In this document: in pieces, positions 34,484 to 42,313 of the stretch
Layout of the letters: every line of letters starts with the position of its first letter
How positions within the stretch are numbered: position 1 is the stretch's first letter
NCBI RefSeq assembly: GCF_014199295.1
Contig: NZ_JACIJH010000001.1
Location: forward strand, 1 to 64,000
Length of the DNA: 64,000 nt
DNA from: Sphingopyxis panaciterrulae
GTDB taxonomy: Bacteria; Pseudomonadota; Alphaproteobacteria; Sphingomonadales; Sphingomonadaceae
Direction of reading: 5' to 3'
Notes under the pieces: generated by a model
Seen by the model: only the letters and a program-made list of their open reading frames with translations
Database searches by the model: none
Told to the model about the DNA's origin: nothing
Position numbers and translations under genes: made by a program

Positions 34484-35155
34484 TCAGCGTCCCGGATAAC
34501 GCAGCCGACCGACGAAGCGCGCGAGGCTCGGGCGTTCGGTGCGGCGCGCGGCGCGGCGGTGCTTCCAGCCTTCAAAGCGCATGACCGCGTCGATCCGCCG
34601 CGCCAGAAAGGCCCGTGTGTCGGCGAAATCCTCGCTTTCGTCGTCGAGGAACACCGCGACCGTCGAGCCATAGACGGTGCCGAGGATCGTGCGCTTGCTG
34701 TAGTGATTATAGTCGGTCGCGGTATCGCCCGCGAGACGCCACATGCAATCGGCGCTGCGCCAGCCGAGTCGGGCCGCGAAGGGAAGGTTCGTCGGCAGCG
34801 CGAGCAGCGCCAGCGCGCGGCGCAACGATTCGCGATGGCGCGCAAGCAGGTCGAGTCGCGTCTCGACCAGTGTCGTGATCCGCCCGCGGATCTTGAGCGT
34901 CGCTAGCTTTTCGGCGGGCCGGCGCCCCGCCATCGCCGCGTCGATATCGGCGAACCAGGCGTCGACCATATCGCGCCCGCCGCCCGGAAAGGCAAGCCGC
35001 GCGACATCGGCGTCGATGCCCAGCCGCGTCGCCGCATCGACGAGCGCGGCGTCGCCGAACCCATCGAAGGCGGCACCCTCGGCGATCAGCGGCGCGAGCG
35101 CGGCGCGAATCTCGTCGAGGGTCGGGTCGGCGGGCAGGATCGAGGCCATGGCCAT
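34484..35155 (-). CDS. COQ9 family protein
   Basis: A 223-residue protein of the COQ9 family, which has a TetR-like helical fold but binds lipids instead of DNA and assists COQ7-type hydroxylation in ubiquinone synthesis. Family blocks are DEIRAALAPLIAEGAAFDGF near the start, LATLKIRGRITTLVETRLDLLARHRESLRRALALLALP in the middle, and WRLAGDTATDYNHYSKRTILGTVYGSTVAVFLDDE, the most conserved part. The start overlaps the EamA gene stop (TGATG at 35155); a second ATG lies two codons in. No coq gene adjoins it. Confidence 0.9.
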   Translation of the reverse strand: MAMASILPADPTLDEIRAALAPLIAEGAAFDGFGDAALVDAATRLGIDADVARLAFPGGGRDMVDAWFADIDAAMAGRRPAEKLATLKIRGRITTLVETRLDLLARHRESLRRALALLALPTNLPFAARLGWRSADCMWRLAGDTATDYNHYSKRTILGTVYGSTVAVFLDDESEDFADTRAFLARRIDAVMRFEGWKHRRAARRTERPSLARFVGRLRYPGR

Positions 35156-36066
35156 CAGATAGGCCGTTGTCGCCGGCTCGGCAACCGGATCAGCACCAGC
35201 GCCGCGCCGACCATCAGGCCCCCGGCCAGGTCGATCGCGCCCAGTCGCTCGCCGAACATCAGCCAGCCGGCGAGCGCGGCGATGGCGGGCTGGACGAGCA
35301 GGGTCAGCCCGATGACGAGCGGCGAGAAGCGCGGCAACGCCCAGATCAGCAACCCCTGGCCGACGACCTGGCTCGACAGGGCGAGCGCGACTAATGGGGT
35401 CCAGTCCACCGGCATCACGACCTCGCCCAGCGCGACGGCGGCGCCGAGCAGGACCGGCAGCGTCGCGGCCGACGACAGGCCGAGCGTGGTCCATGCCCCC
35501 AGCCCGCCGCGTACCCGCTGCATCAGGATGACGTAAAAGGTGTAGAAGACGCCCGCGAGCAGGCTGAACAGGTCGCCGACGAGATAGGCGGGCGCCAGTT
35601 CATAGCTCTGTCCCATCAGCAGCGCCGCCCCCGCGAAGGCGAGCAGCACCGCGAGCGCCTGCCACCCGCGCGGCAGGGTGCGGGCGAGGAAGATGCCCCA
35701 CAATACCAGAAGCAGGCTGGCGCAATTGCCGAACAGCGTCGCATTGGCGACCTTGGTCCGCACGATTCCCATGTGCCACGCGGCGAGATCGAGCGCGAAG
35801 AACAGGCCCGCCGCCATCGCCACCCCGATCGCGGCGCGCGGCGGCATCCGCCCGCCCATCTCGCGCCAGCCGAGCAGCGCGAGGAAGGGCAGCGCGATCG
35901 CCATGCGCCAGAAGCCCGTCGCGATCGGGCCGGTATCGGCGAGCCGCACCAGCGGCGCGCCCACCGCCAGCACGATATTGCCGCCGAGCAGCGCAGCAAA
36001 GACCCAGCCGGCGCGACGCGCCGCCGCCCCGCCTATGCCGCCCGTGCCGTCCGTCTTCGCCGTCAT
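35155..36066 (-). CDS. EamA/DMT-family transporter
   Basis: A 303-residue inner membrane protein with ten predicted helices in two EamA repeats. Recognisable segments are GWVFAALLGGNIVLAVGAPLVRLADTGPIATGFWRM, LAAWHMGIVRTKVANATLFGNCASLLLVLWGIFLA, and LIGLTLLVQPAIAALAGWLMFGERL; the last is the usual EamA signature. It most likely exports metabolites; the substrate is unknown. It heads the EamA-COQ9 pair with a one-base overlap. It diverges from the ene-reductase gene across 114 bases. Confidence 0.88.
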   Translation of the reverse strand: MTAKTDGTGGIGGAAARRAGWVFAALLGGNIVLAVGAPLVRLADTGPIATGFWRMAIALPFLALLGWREMGGRMPPRAAIGVAMAAGLFFALDLAAWHMGIVRTKVANATLFGNCASLLLVLWGIFLARTLPRGWQALAVLLAFAGAALLMGQSYELAPAYLVGDLFSLLAGVFYTFYVILMQRVRGGLGAWTTLGLSSAATLPVLLGAAVALGEVVMPVDWTPLVALALSSQVVGQGLLIWALPRFSPLVIGLTLLVQPAIAALAGWLMFGERLGAIDLAGGLMVGAALVLIRLPSRRQRPI

Positions 36067-36180
36067 ATAGATTTTCTTTTGCTACCCACTATTGTTCCGG
36101 GCGCCGCGCGTCCATAGCTCGAAGGGCCCATAGCGGCGGCCCACCGAGGCGTCGCGAAGAAAGTGAAAGCTGGAGGATTT

Positions 36181-37266
36181 ATGACCGCATCGCTTCTCGA
36201 TCCGATCACGCTGGGCGCCATCGCCGCGCCGAACCGCATCGTCATGGCGCCGCTGACGCGCGGCCGCGCCGGCCCCGACTTTGTGCCGAACGAACTGGCG
36301 CGCGATTATTACCGCCAGCGTGCCTCGGCCGGGCTGATCATCTCGGAGGCGACGGGCATCTCGCAGGAAGGGCTTGGCTGGCCGTCGGCGCCGGGCCTAT
36401 GGACCGATGCGCAGGTCGAGGGCTGGAAGCCGGTGACCGAGGCCGTCCACCAAGAGGGTGGCCGCATCGTCGCCCAGCTCTGGCACATGGGCCGCGTCGT
36501 CCATTCGGTGTTCAATGACGGCAAGCCACCCGTCTCTGCATCGGCGACCCAGGCACCGGGCAAGGCGCACACGCCGGTCGGCCGACGTGACTATGAAGTG
36601 GCGCGGCCGCTCGAGCTGGGCGAGATTCCACGGGTGATCGCCGATTATGTGAAAGCCGCCGAAAATGCGAAGAGGGCCGGGTTCGACGGGGTGCAGCTCC
36701 ACGGCGCCAATGGCTATCTGATCGACCAGTTTCTGCGCGACGGCAGCAATGGACGCGACGACGATTATGGCGGGCCGGTCGAAAACCGCATCCGCCTGCT
36801 ACGCGAGGTGACCGAAGCGCTGATCGGCGTCTGGGGCAAGGACCGCGTCGGCGTACGCCTGTCGCCCAATGGCGACAGCCAGGGCGTCGACGACAGCGCG
36901 CCCGAAACGCTGTTCCCCGCCGCCGCCGCCGCGCTCGACGCGCTCGGCATCGCCTTTCTCGAACTGCGCGAGCCTGGCCCCGACGGCACCTTCGGGCGCA
37001 CCGACGTGCCGAAGCAGTCGCCCGCGATCCGCGCTGCCTTCCGGGGACCGCTAATCCTCAACAGCGACTATGATGTTGCCGGCGCCGAGGCGGACCTAGC
37101 GAGCGGAGTCGCCGACGCGATCAGCTTCGGCCGCCCTTTCATCGGCAACCCCGACCTGGTCGAGCGCATCCGCACCGGCGCCGCCTGGTCGGCCGACAAT
37201 CCGCAAACCTGGTATTCGCCGGGGGCGGAGGGCTACACCGACTATCCGGCGCTGGTCGCTGCATAA
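36181..37266 (+). CDS. Old yellow enzyme family alkene reductase
   Basis: A 361-residue FMN-dependent ene-reductase. The TIM-barrel start is LLDPITLGAIAAPNRIVMAPLTRGRA. The substrate/FMN residues are in GGRIVAQLWHMGRVVH, and the active site is GVQLHGANGYLIDQFLRDGSNGRDDDYGG, where the His...Asn pair binds the carbonyl group. The C-terminal phosphate loop includes SGVADAISFGRPFIGNPDLVERI. It probably reduces activated alkenes such as those of glutathione or nitro-compound detoxification; the physiological substrate is unknown. Start at 36181 has GGAGG upstream; the ATG at 36163 lacks one. Confidence 0.93.
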   Translation: MTASLLDPITLGAIAAPNRIVMAPLTRGRAGPDFVPNELARDYYRQRASAGLIISEATGISQEGLGWPSAPGLWTDAQVEGWKPVTEAVHQEGGRIVAQLWHMGRVVHSVFNDGKPPVSASATQAPGKAHTPVGRRDYEVARPLELGEIPRVIADYVKAAENAKRAGFDGVQLHGANGYLIDQFLRDGSNGRDDDYGGPVENRIRLLREVTEALIGVWGKDRVGVRLSPNGDSQGVDDSAPETLFPAAAAALDALGIAFLELREPGPDGTFGRTDVPKQSPAIRAAFRGPLILNSDYDVAGAEADLASGVADAISFGRPFIGNPDLVERIRTGAAWSADNPQTWYSPGAEGYTDYPALVAA

Positions 37267-37272
37267 TGACCC

Positions 37273-37302
37273 TCGTCGCCCCTGCGAAAGCAGGGGCGAC
37301 GA
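37273..37302. repeat. Palindrome between convergent genes, GCCCCTGCGAAAGCAGGGGC type
   Basis: Two perfect 13-base arms (37273-37285 and 37290-37302) flank the tetraloop GAAA. The whole element sits in the 41-base gap between the ene-reductase stop and the stop of the convergent membrane protein gene, where a bidirectional terminator would be expected. No U-tract follows, so its role in termination is uncertain. Confidence 0.75.
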
Positions 37303-37307
37303 TGAGA

Positions 37308-37928
37308 CTAATCCCGCACCGCCAGAGCCTTGTCGATGATTCGCGCTCCGATCGGCGCCACGATCCGGTCGCCGAAACGGATCAGCAGAAAGCCGCCCAC
37401 GAACAGCAGCGGTAGCGCGACGAAGGCGGCGACGATCGCCGCGATCACCAGTCCGAAGACCAGCATCATGAAGCCGCCGGTCAGATCAGCCTGCCCGGCG
37501 GAGCCGAGCACCACAGTGCGCGGGCCTTTCGCGTCCCACCATTTGCCGGTGGTGAAGCTCTTGCGATCGCCGCTCGCCTGCGGCGGTGGTCGTTCGCGGA
37601 TACGGGCGGGCGCGGGAGCGGGTGGCGGAGGCAATGGGGGCGCCGGTACCCGCTGGCCGCCTTCCCACGGCCGCTTCGCCGGACCGGACGCCGCCCGGCG
37701 CGCCGGGACGGAGGTCGGCACCGGCGCCGGCTCATCGGGAACCGTGACGGCGGGTGCGGGGGCGACCGGTTCGGGCCGGTTCGCCGCCACCAGCCCCATG
37801 CGGCGGTCGTGCTCCGCCATGCGTTCGGCCGCCGACGGCGGTGTCTTGCCGGTCGTCCGGTCGACGATCACCAGCCGACCGCCGCGTTCGATCACGGCGA
37901 AGCGGCTGGGCGGCGGGCGGTCAGGCAA
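37308..37928 (-). CDS. Proline-rich membrane protein downstream of ribH
   Basis: A 206-residue protein that I do not recognise. The first 60 residues are basic and charged ([38 protein letters not shown]). Residues 60-120 are a Pro/Ala-rich linker, and about 150-190 hold a strongly hydrophobic hairpin, [37 protein letters not shown], with two membrane passes. The reading frame starts at a TTG (37928), eight bases inside ribH, with AAGGAA about ten bases upstream; an internal ATG is an alternative. It probably belongs to the ribBX-ribH transcript. Confidence 0.65.
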   Translation of the reverse strand: MPDRPPPSRFAVIERGGRLVIVDRTTGKTPPSAAERMAEHDRRMGLVAANRPEPVAPAPAVTVPDEPAPVPTSVPARRAASGPAKRPWEGGQRVPAPPLPPPPAPAPARIRERPPPQASGDRKSFTTGKWWDAKGPRTVVLGSAGQADLTGGFMMLVFGLVIAAIVAAFVALPLLFVGGFLLIRFGDRIVAPIGARIIDKALAVRD

Positions 37929-38346
37929 CGCCGAATGTTTCCTTGAGCGCCAGCATCGCGAGCGCCGCCTTTGCAGCCCCGCCGCCCTTGTCTCCCCGCG
38001 TCCGGTCGGCGCGCGCCAGCGCCTGATCCTCGTCCTCGACGGTCAATATGCCGTTGCCGATCGCGAGTCCGTCGAGGGTCAACGCCATGATGCCGCGCGC
38101 GCTTTCGTTCGACACCACCTCGAAGTGATAGGTTTCGCCGCGAATCACCACGCCGAGCGCGACATAGGCGTCATAGCGTCCGGTGTCGGCCGCGAGCGAA
38201 ATCGCCGCCGGCACCTCGAGCGCGCCGGGCACCGTCACCGTCTCGTGGCTGTGCCCTTCCGCGTCGAGCGCGTGACGCACGCCATCGAGCAGCATGTCGT
38301 TGAGATGCGAATAGAAACGCGCTTCGACGATCAGGACATGCGCCAT
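37921..38346 (-). CDS. ribH: 6,7-dimethyl-8-ribityllumazine synthase
   Basis: A 141-residue enzyme that joins the RibB product (dihydroxybutanone phosphate) to the pyrimidine intermediate from RibD. Landmarks are [59 protein letters not shown] with the catalytic His in TYHFE, and [18 protein letters not shown]. Its ATG overlaps the ribBX stop by one base (TAATG), so the two enzymes of the same condensation are made together. Confidence 0.95.
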   Translation of the reverse strand: MAHVLIVEARFYSHLNDMLLDGVRHALDAEGHSHETVTVPGALEVPAAISLAADTGRYDAYVALGVVIRGETYHFEVVSNESARGIMALTLDGLAIGNGILTVEDEDQALARADRTRGDKGGGAAKAALAMLALKETFGVA

Positions 38347-39626
38347 TATGCCGCCTCGCCCGGGATCGCGCGCTCGCCGACGATCGACAGGCCATAGCCT
38401 TCGAGCCCGACGATGTTGCTGTGCGTCGGGGTCAGCAATTCCATCGCGTGAACTCCCAGGTCGGCGAGAATCTGGGCGCCGATGCCATAGGTGCGCAGGT
38501 CCATGCCGCCCTTTGCGGGGGGCGGGACCGCCTCGGCCGCGGCCGAGCCGGGCAGCGGGCGCATCAGCATCACGATGATGCCGGCGCCGGCTTCGCCGAT
38601 CGCCGCCATCGAGCGTTGCAGGCGGCGTTTCTTCGGCCCCGGCCGACCCATCAGATCGTCGAACAGAGACACCGCGTGCATCCGCACCAGCGTCACGCCC
38701 TGGGGATCGACGGCGCCCTTCTGGAGCACGAGATTGACGCTGCCGTCAGTCTTGTTGCGATAGGATTTGAGCCGCCAGTCGCCGCCATAGTCCGATTCGA
38801 ACGGTTCGTCCGACACGCATTCGACCAGCCGGTCGTTGCGGTGACGATAGGCGATCAGGTCGGCAATCGTGCCGATCTTGAGCCCGTGACGCCGCGCGAA
38901 GGGGATGAGGTCGTCGAGCCGCGCCATCGTCCCATCGTCGTTCATCACCTCGCAGATCACGCCCGAGGGGTTGAGCCCGGCGAGTCGCGCGATGTCAACC
39001 GCCGCTTCGGTGTGGCCGGCGCGGACGAGCACGCCGCCGTCGACCGCGATCAGCGGAAAGACATGGCCCGGCGTCACGATGTCGTCGCGACCCTTCGCCG
39101 CGTCGATCGCAACCGACACGGTGCGCGCGCGGTCAGCGGCCGAAATGCCGGTATCGACCCCCTCGCGCGCCTCGATCGAGGTGGTGAAGGCGGTGCCGTG
39201 GCGGGTACCGTTGTTGCGGCTCATCAGTTCGAGCCCGAGCTGGTCGACGCGGCTCTTGGTCAAGGTCAGGCAGATCAGCCCCCGGCCGTGGGTCGCCATG
39301 AAGTTGATCGCGTCGGGGGTCGCCATCTGCGCCGGAATAATCAGATCGCCCTCATTCTCGCGATCCTCGTCGTCGACCAGGATGACCATGCGGCCGTTGC
39401 GCGCCTCGGCGATGATCTCCTCGGCGCTGGCCATCGGCGACAGGTCGCTGCCGTGCGCGAGCCAGCTTTCCAGCTTGCGCAGCGTTTCGGCGGTCGGGTT
39501 CCAGCCGGGCGAATCGAGGTCGCGAAGACTGTTGGCGTGAAGGCCCGCGGCGCGCGCGAGGCCCGAGCGGGACATGCTTCCGTCGTCGACGATGGCGCGG
39601 ATGCGATCGATGAGTTGCGTGGACAT
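38346..39626 (-). CDS. ribB: HTH-RibB-RibX fusion: dihydroxybutanone phosphate synthase
   Basis: A 426-residue three-part protein. Residues 1-62 form a XRE-like helix-turn-helix region ([23 protein letters not shown], then [12 protein letters not shown]). Residues 66-265 are RibB, which makes the four-carbon riboflavin precursor: [13 protein letters not shown] near 84-96, [10 protein letters not shown], and [10 protein letters not shown]...[15 protein letters not shown] are all intact. Residues 275-426 align with GTP cyclohydrolase II but have lost its zinc cysteines ([11 protein letters not shown] where HSECLTGD and CDC are expected) and the RQEGRGIGL block. They keep YGIGAQIL and GLEGYGL. 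This is the RibBX variant described in Proteobacteria. The HTH extension is the unusual part. No Shine-Dalgarno precedes the ATG. Confidence 0.93.
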   Translation of the reverse strand: MSTQLIDRIRAIVDDGSMSRSGLARAAGLHANSLRDLDSPGWNPTAETLRKLESWLAHGSDLSPMASAEEIIAEARNGRMVILVDDEDRENEGDLIIPAQMATPDAINFMATHGRGLICLTLTKSRVDQLGLELMSRNNGTRHGTAFTTSIEAREGVDTGISAADRARTVSVAIDAAKGRDDIVTPGHVFPLIAVDGGVLVRAGHTEAAVDIARLAGLNPSGVICEVMNDDGTMARLDDLIPFARRHGLKIGTIADLIAYRHRNDRLVECVSDEPFESDYGGDWRLKSYRNKTDGSVNLVLQKGAVDPQGVTLVRMHAVSLFDDLMGRPGPKKRRLQRSMAAIGEAGAGIIVMLMRPLPGSAAAEAVPPPAKGGMDLRTYGIGAQILADLGVHAMELLTPTHSNIVGLEGYGLSIVGERAIPGEAA

Positions 39627-39632
39627 GCAACG

Positions 39633-39679
39633 TCATTTTCACATCATAATGTGATAGTCAATACAGGAATCACATCACA
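39633..39679 (-). promoter_or_regulatory. ribBX promoter with embedded palindromic operator
   Basis: On the minus strand TTGACT (39661-39656) is followed by a 17-base spacer and AAATGA (39638-39633), which would start transcription at about 39626, the A of the ATG. The spacer is almost entirely the palindrome TCACAT-CATA-ATGTGA (39639-39654). A third TCACAT half-site lies at 39670-39675, 31 bases from the first. A protein bound here would occlude RNA polymerase. The HTH at the N-terminus of RibB itself is the obvious candidate (inference). Confidence 0.55.
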
Positions 39680-39682
39680 ACG

Positions 39683-40300
39683 TTATTGGGGTCCGAAGAC
39701 CGCCCCCGTGTCGCGCACCCGCTCGGGCTTGGCATCGAGCAGCGCGGCCAATTGGCCGGTCCGGTCGTTGCGCTTGGCATAGTCGCGTGCCGACAGGCCC
39801 GCGATATGATCGGCGGTGTCGGGGTTGGCGCCGCGCTTGACGAGCAGCCGCACCATCGCGCTGTTGCGCGCCTGCACCGCCAGGATCAGCGCGGTCTCGC
39901 CACGCCGGTTGGCCTGGTCGATCGGCGCGCCATGGTCGAGCAGCACGTCGGCGCCATCGGCAAAGCCGATCATCGCGGCGTGCATCAGCGGCGTCATGCC
40001 CTGGCGGTCGGCGATCGACGGATCGGCATCCTTGCCGAGCAGGAAACGGAGCCAGGTCAGATCGCGCCGCTTGACCACGATCGCCAGCGCGGTCTCGCCG
40101 GTGTCGAGGTTGCGCGTATTGATGACGCGCGTGTCGCTGTTCGTGAGCAGCGAGGTCACCTTGTCGCCGTCGCGTTTCTCGACCGCCTGCAGGAAGCTGT
40201 AGGCGTCGCTGAACTGCGCGGCGGCGGGCGGCGCGGCGAGGACCGCCGCGGCAGCGAGCAGCGAGAAGGATGCGAGGCGAAATTCCGCGCGGCGAGACAT
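39683..40300 (-). CDS. Exported ankyrin-repeat protein
   Basis: A 205-residue protein with a signal peptide (MSRRAEFRLASFSLLAAAAVLAAPPAAAQ), so it is periplasmic. It then has about four ankyrin repeats: DTGETALAIVVKRRDLTWLRFLLGKDADPS, QGMTPLMHAAMIGFADGADVLLDHGAPID, RRGETALILAVQARNSAMVRLLVKRGANPD, and a degenerate last unit, HIAGLSARDYAKRND. Ankyrin repeats bind proteins; the partner is unknown. It ends only 57 bases before the ribBX start on the same strand, so read-through into ribBX is possible. It diverges from the SCO1 gene. Confidence 0.88.
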   Translation of the reverse strand: MSRRAEFRLASFSLLAAAAVLAAPPAAAQFSDAYSFLQAVEKRDGDKVTSLLTNSDTRVINTRNLDTGETALAIVVKRRDLTWLRFLLGKDADPSIADRQGMTPLMHAAMIGFADGADVLLDHGAPIDQANRRGETALILAVQARNSAMVRLLVKRGANPDTADHIAGLSARDYAKRNDRTGQLAALLDAKPERVRDTGAVFGPQ

Positions 40301-40383
40301 GGCTGACGACCCCCGGTCAGATGCGCCGCGGTGCGCGACGACAAAGGTTGATTTTCGGACCTTGCCCGACCAAGGCTGGACCG

Positions 40384-41025
40384 ATGATGAATATCGCGAT
40401 TATGGCCCGAAACGTCGTGGGCGCAAGCCTGCTCCTCGCCACAGCCGCCGCGCTCGGCGGCTGCGACGTCGCACCCGCCCCGGACAGCCGGCCGCCACTC
40501 GAGGGCGCACGCATCGGCGGCCCCTTCACGCTGACCGACCAGAATGGCCGCACCGTCCGCGACTCCGACTTCGCCGGGAAATACCGGATCGTCTATTTCG
40601 GCTACAGCTTCTGCCCCGACATCTGCCCGGTCGATCTGCAGAAACTGATGCGCGGCCTGTCGCTCTTCGAGAAGGCGGCACCGGAGCGCGGCGCGAAGGT
40701 GCAGCCGCTCTTCATCACCATCGACCCCGCGCGCGATACACCCGCGGCGCTGGGGCCCTTCGTCGCCCGCTATCATCCGCGCCTGCTCGGCCTGACCGGC
40801 ACCCCCGAACAGATCGCGGCGGTCGCGAAGGAATATGTCGTCGTCTACAACAAGGTCGAGGGTTCGGCGCCCGACCGCTATCTGATGGCGCACACCCAGA
40901 TCGCCTTCCTGATGGGTCCCGACGACAAGCCGCTCGCGATGCTGCCGGTCGACGATCCGACGACAGACGCGGACGAAGGCGCGCCCGACAAGGTCGCGGC
41001 CGAGCTGGCGAAATGGGTGAAATAG
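40384..41025 (+). CDS. SCO1/SenC-type copper chaperone lipoprotein
   Basis: A 213-residue thioredoxin-fold protein anchored at the inner membrane by a lipid on C27 (lipobox LGGC). The copper motif is YSFCPDICPVD, with Cys 77 and 81, and the distal His is in YLMAHTQIAFL. Other family marks are GGPFTLTDQNGRTV and LFITIDPARDTP. SCO proteins deliver copper to the CuA site of cytochrome c oxidase or act as thiol reductases. Two ATGs are adjacent (40384 and 40387); either may be used. The cysteine-cluster gene starts inside its 3' end. Confidence 0.93.
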   Translation: MMNIAIMARNVVGASLLLATAAALGGCDVAPAPDSRPPLEGARIGGPFTLTDQNGRTVRDSDFAGKYRIVYFGYSFCPDICPVDLQKLMRGLSLFEKAAPERGAKVQPLFITIDPARDTPAALGPFVARYHPRLLGLTGTPEQIAAVAKEYVVVYNKVEGSAPDRYLMAHTQIAFLMGPDDKPLAMLPVDDPTTDADEGAPDKVAAELAKWVK

Positions 41026-41459
41026 CGCCCCCGCGCCCGTTCTGGGAGGCGCCGCTGGCCAGCCTCGATGCCGGGCAGTGGGAGGCGCTGTGCGATGGCT
41101 GCGGCAAATGCTGCCTGCACAAGCTGGAGGATGAGGATACGGGCCGCATCTATCCGACCAACGTCGCCTGCCGCCTGCTCGACCTGAAAACCGCGCGCTG
41201 CGGCGATTACAAGCATCGCCGCCGCCACGTCCCCGACTGCCTGACGCTGACCAAGGGCAAGGTCGCCGATATCGAATGGCTGCCGCAAAGCTGCGCCTAT
41301 CGCCTGCGCGCCGAGGGGCGGCCGCTGCCCGCCTGGCATTATCTGGTCTGCGGCGACCGCGACGCAGTGCACCGCGCAGGCGAATCGATCGTCGGCTGGA
41401 CGATCGGCGAGGATTTCGCCGGGCCGCTGGAGAATCATCTTGTTCGGCGCGTCGTCTGA
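41013..41459 (+). CDS. YcgN/UPF0260 cysteine-cluster protein
   Basis: A 148-residue cytosolic protein of the UPF0260 family. It has the conserved FWEAPLASLDAGQWEALCDGCGKCCLHKLED start with Cys 27, 30, 33 and 34, then TNVACRLLDLKTARCGDYKHR, and LPQSCAYRLRAEGRPLPAWHYLVCGD. The cysteines may bind a metal or iron-sulfur centre; no function is known. It overlaps the SCO1 gene by 13 bases and is followed by the metalloprotease gene four bases later, suggesting a three-gene operon. Confidence 0.9.
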   Translation: MGEIAPPRPFWEAPLASLDAGQWEALCDGCGKCCLHKLEDEDTGRIYPTNVACRLLDLKTARCGDYKHRRRHVPDCLTLTKGKVADIEWLPQSCAYRLRAEGRPLPAWHYLVCGDRDAVHRAGESIVGWTIGEDFAGPLENHLVRRVV

Positions 41460-41463
41460 CCGG

Positions 41464-42177
41464 ATGGCGGCGGCGCCGCAGATCCTGATCGGCGAGGAAG
41501 CATGGCCGGTGCGGCTGGTTCCCCACGCGCGCGCGCGCCGCTACCGCCTCGTTTTCGACGCCGCCCGCGCCGAGCTGCGGCTGACACTGCCCCGTCGCGG
41601 CAACCGCGCCAAGGCGCTGAAATGGGCGGCAGGACAGCAGGACTGGCTCCGCGCGCAACTCGGCAAGGCGGTGGCGCCAGTCGCTGTCGGCCCCGACGCA
41701 CATATTCCCCTGTTCGGTATCGAGCGCCGGATCGACTGGGATGCGGCACGCCCGCGAGCAGTCCGGCTGGAGGATGACGCGCTGCGGCTCGGCGGGCCGA
41801 GCGAAACGGTCGGACGCCGGATCGAACGCTGGCTGAAGGCGCAGGCGCTCGAGCGCATGGAGCGCGAAAGCCGCGCGCTCGCCGCGGCGGCGGGCCTGAC
41901 CGTCGGACGCGTCGGGGTCGGCGACCCGCGCAGCCGCTGGGGAAGCTGCACCGCGGGCGGCGACCTGCGCTATAGCTGGCGGCTCATCATGGCCCCCGAC
42001 CATGTCCGCCGCGCCACCGTCGCGCATGAGGTCGCGCATCTGCGCCACATGGATCATGGCCCGGCCTTCCACGCGCTCGTCGACGAACTGCACGACGGCG
42101 ACGTCGCCGCCGCGCGCGCCTGGCTGCGCGCCGAGGGGCGCGGCCTGCACCGCTATCGGTTCGGCGGTTCGGCGTGA
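41464..42177 (+). CDS. YgjP/SprT-like zinc metalloprotease
   Basis: A 237-residue protein of the YgjP (DUF45, M48-related) family. The zinc site is VAHEVAHLRHMDHGPAFH, with H188, catalytic E189, H192 and probably H198. The block VGVGDPRSRWGSCTAGGDLRYSWRLIMAP just upstream is the family hallmark. Substrates are unknown; related SprT proteins act on DNA-protein crosslinks, but that should not be assumed here. I start at the ATG at 41464; a TTG at 41440 overlaps the previous gene. Downstream is a palindromic repeat. Confidence 0.88.
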   Translation: MAAAPQILIGEEAWPVRLVPHARARRYRLVFDAARAELRLTLPRRGNRAKALKWAAGQQDWLRAQLGKAVAPVAVGPDAHIPLFGIERRIDWDAARPRAVRLEDDALRLGGPSETVGRRIERWLKAQALERMERESRALAAAAGLTVGRVGVGDPRSRWGSCTAGGDLRYSWRLIMAPDHVRRATVAHEVAHLRHMDHGPAFHALVDELHDGDVAAARAWLRAEGRGLHRYRFGGSA

Positions 42178-42195
42178 TCATCTTTGATTGAAAAG

Positions 42196-42275
42196 CGCGT
42201 GTCCCCGCGAAGGCGGGGACCCAGAGAGGGGTGGTGCGAGGCCGCCCTGAATCCCCGCCTTCGCGGGGACACGCG
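42196..42275. repeat. Palindromic repeat with perfect 24-bp arms, CCCCGCGAAGGCGGGG family
   Basis: Positions 42196-42219 are exactly complementary to 42252-42275 across a 32-base loop. Each arm also contains its own small hairpin, CCCCGC-GAAG-GCGGGG and its partner. It fills the gap between the convergent metalloprotease and PBP1A genes. This family is common in sphingomonad intergenic DNA. Confidence 0.85.
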
Positions 42276-42313
42276 GAGTATTCATGGCGCTTCAATCCGA
42301 CCCTATCCGCGCT

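Noticed and set aside
38346..38880. Annotation of the C-terminal half of RibB as an active GTP cyclohydrolase II
   Set aside because: Zinc cysteines and the catalytic RQEGRGIGL block are missing, so RibBA activity should not be assigned.
39627..39682. Possible FMN riboswitch upstream of ribBX
   Set aside because: Only 56 bases separate the ankyrin gene and the ribBX start, too short for the roughly 140-base element.
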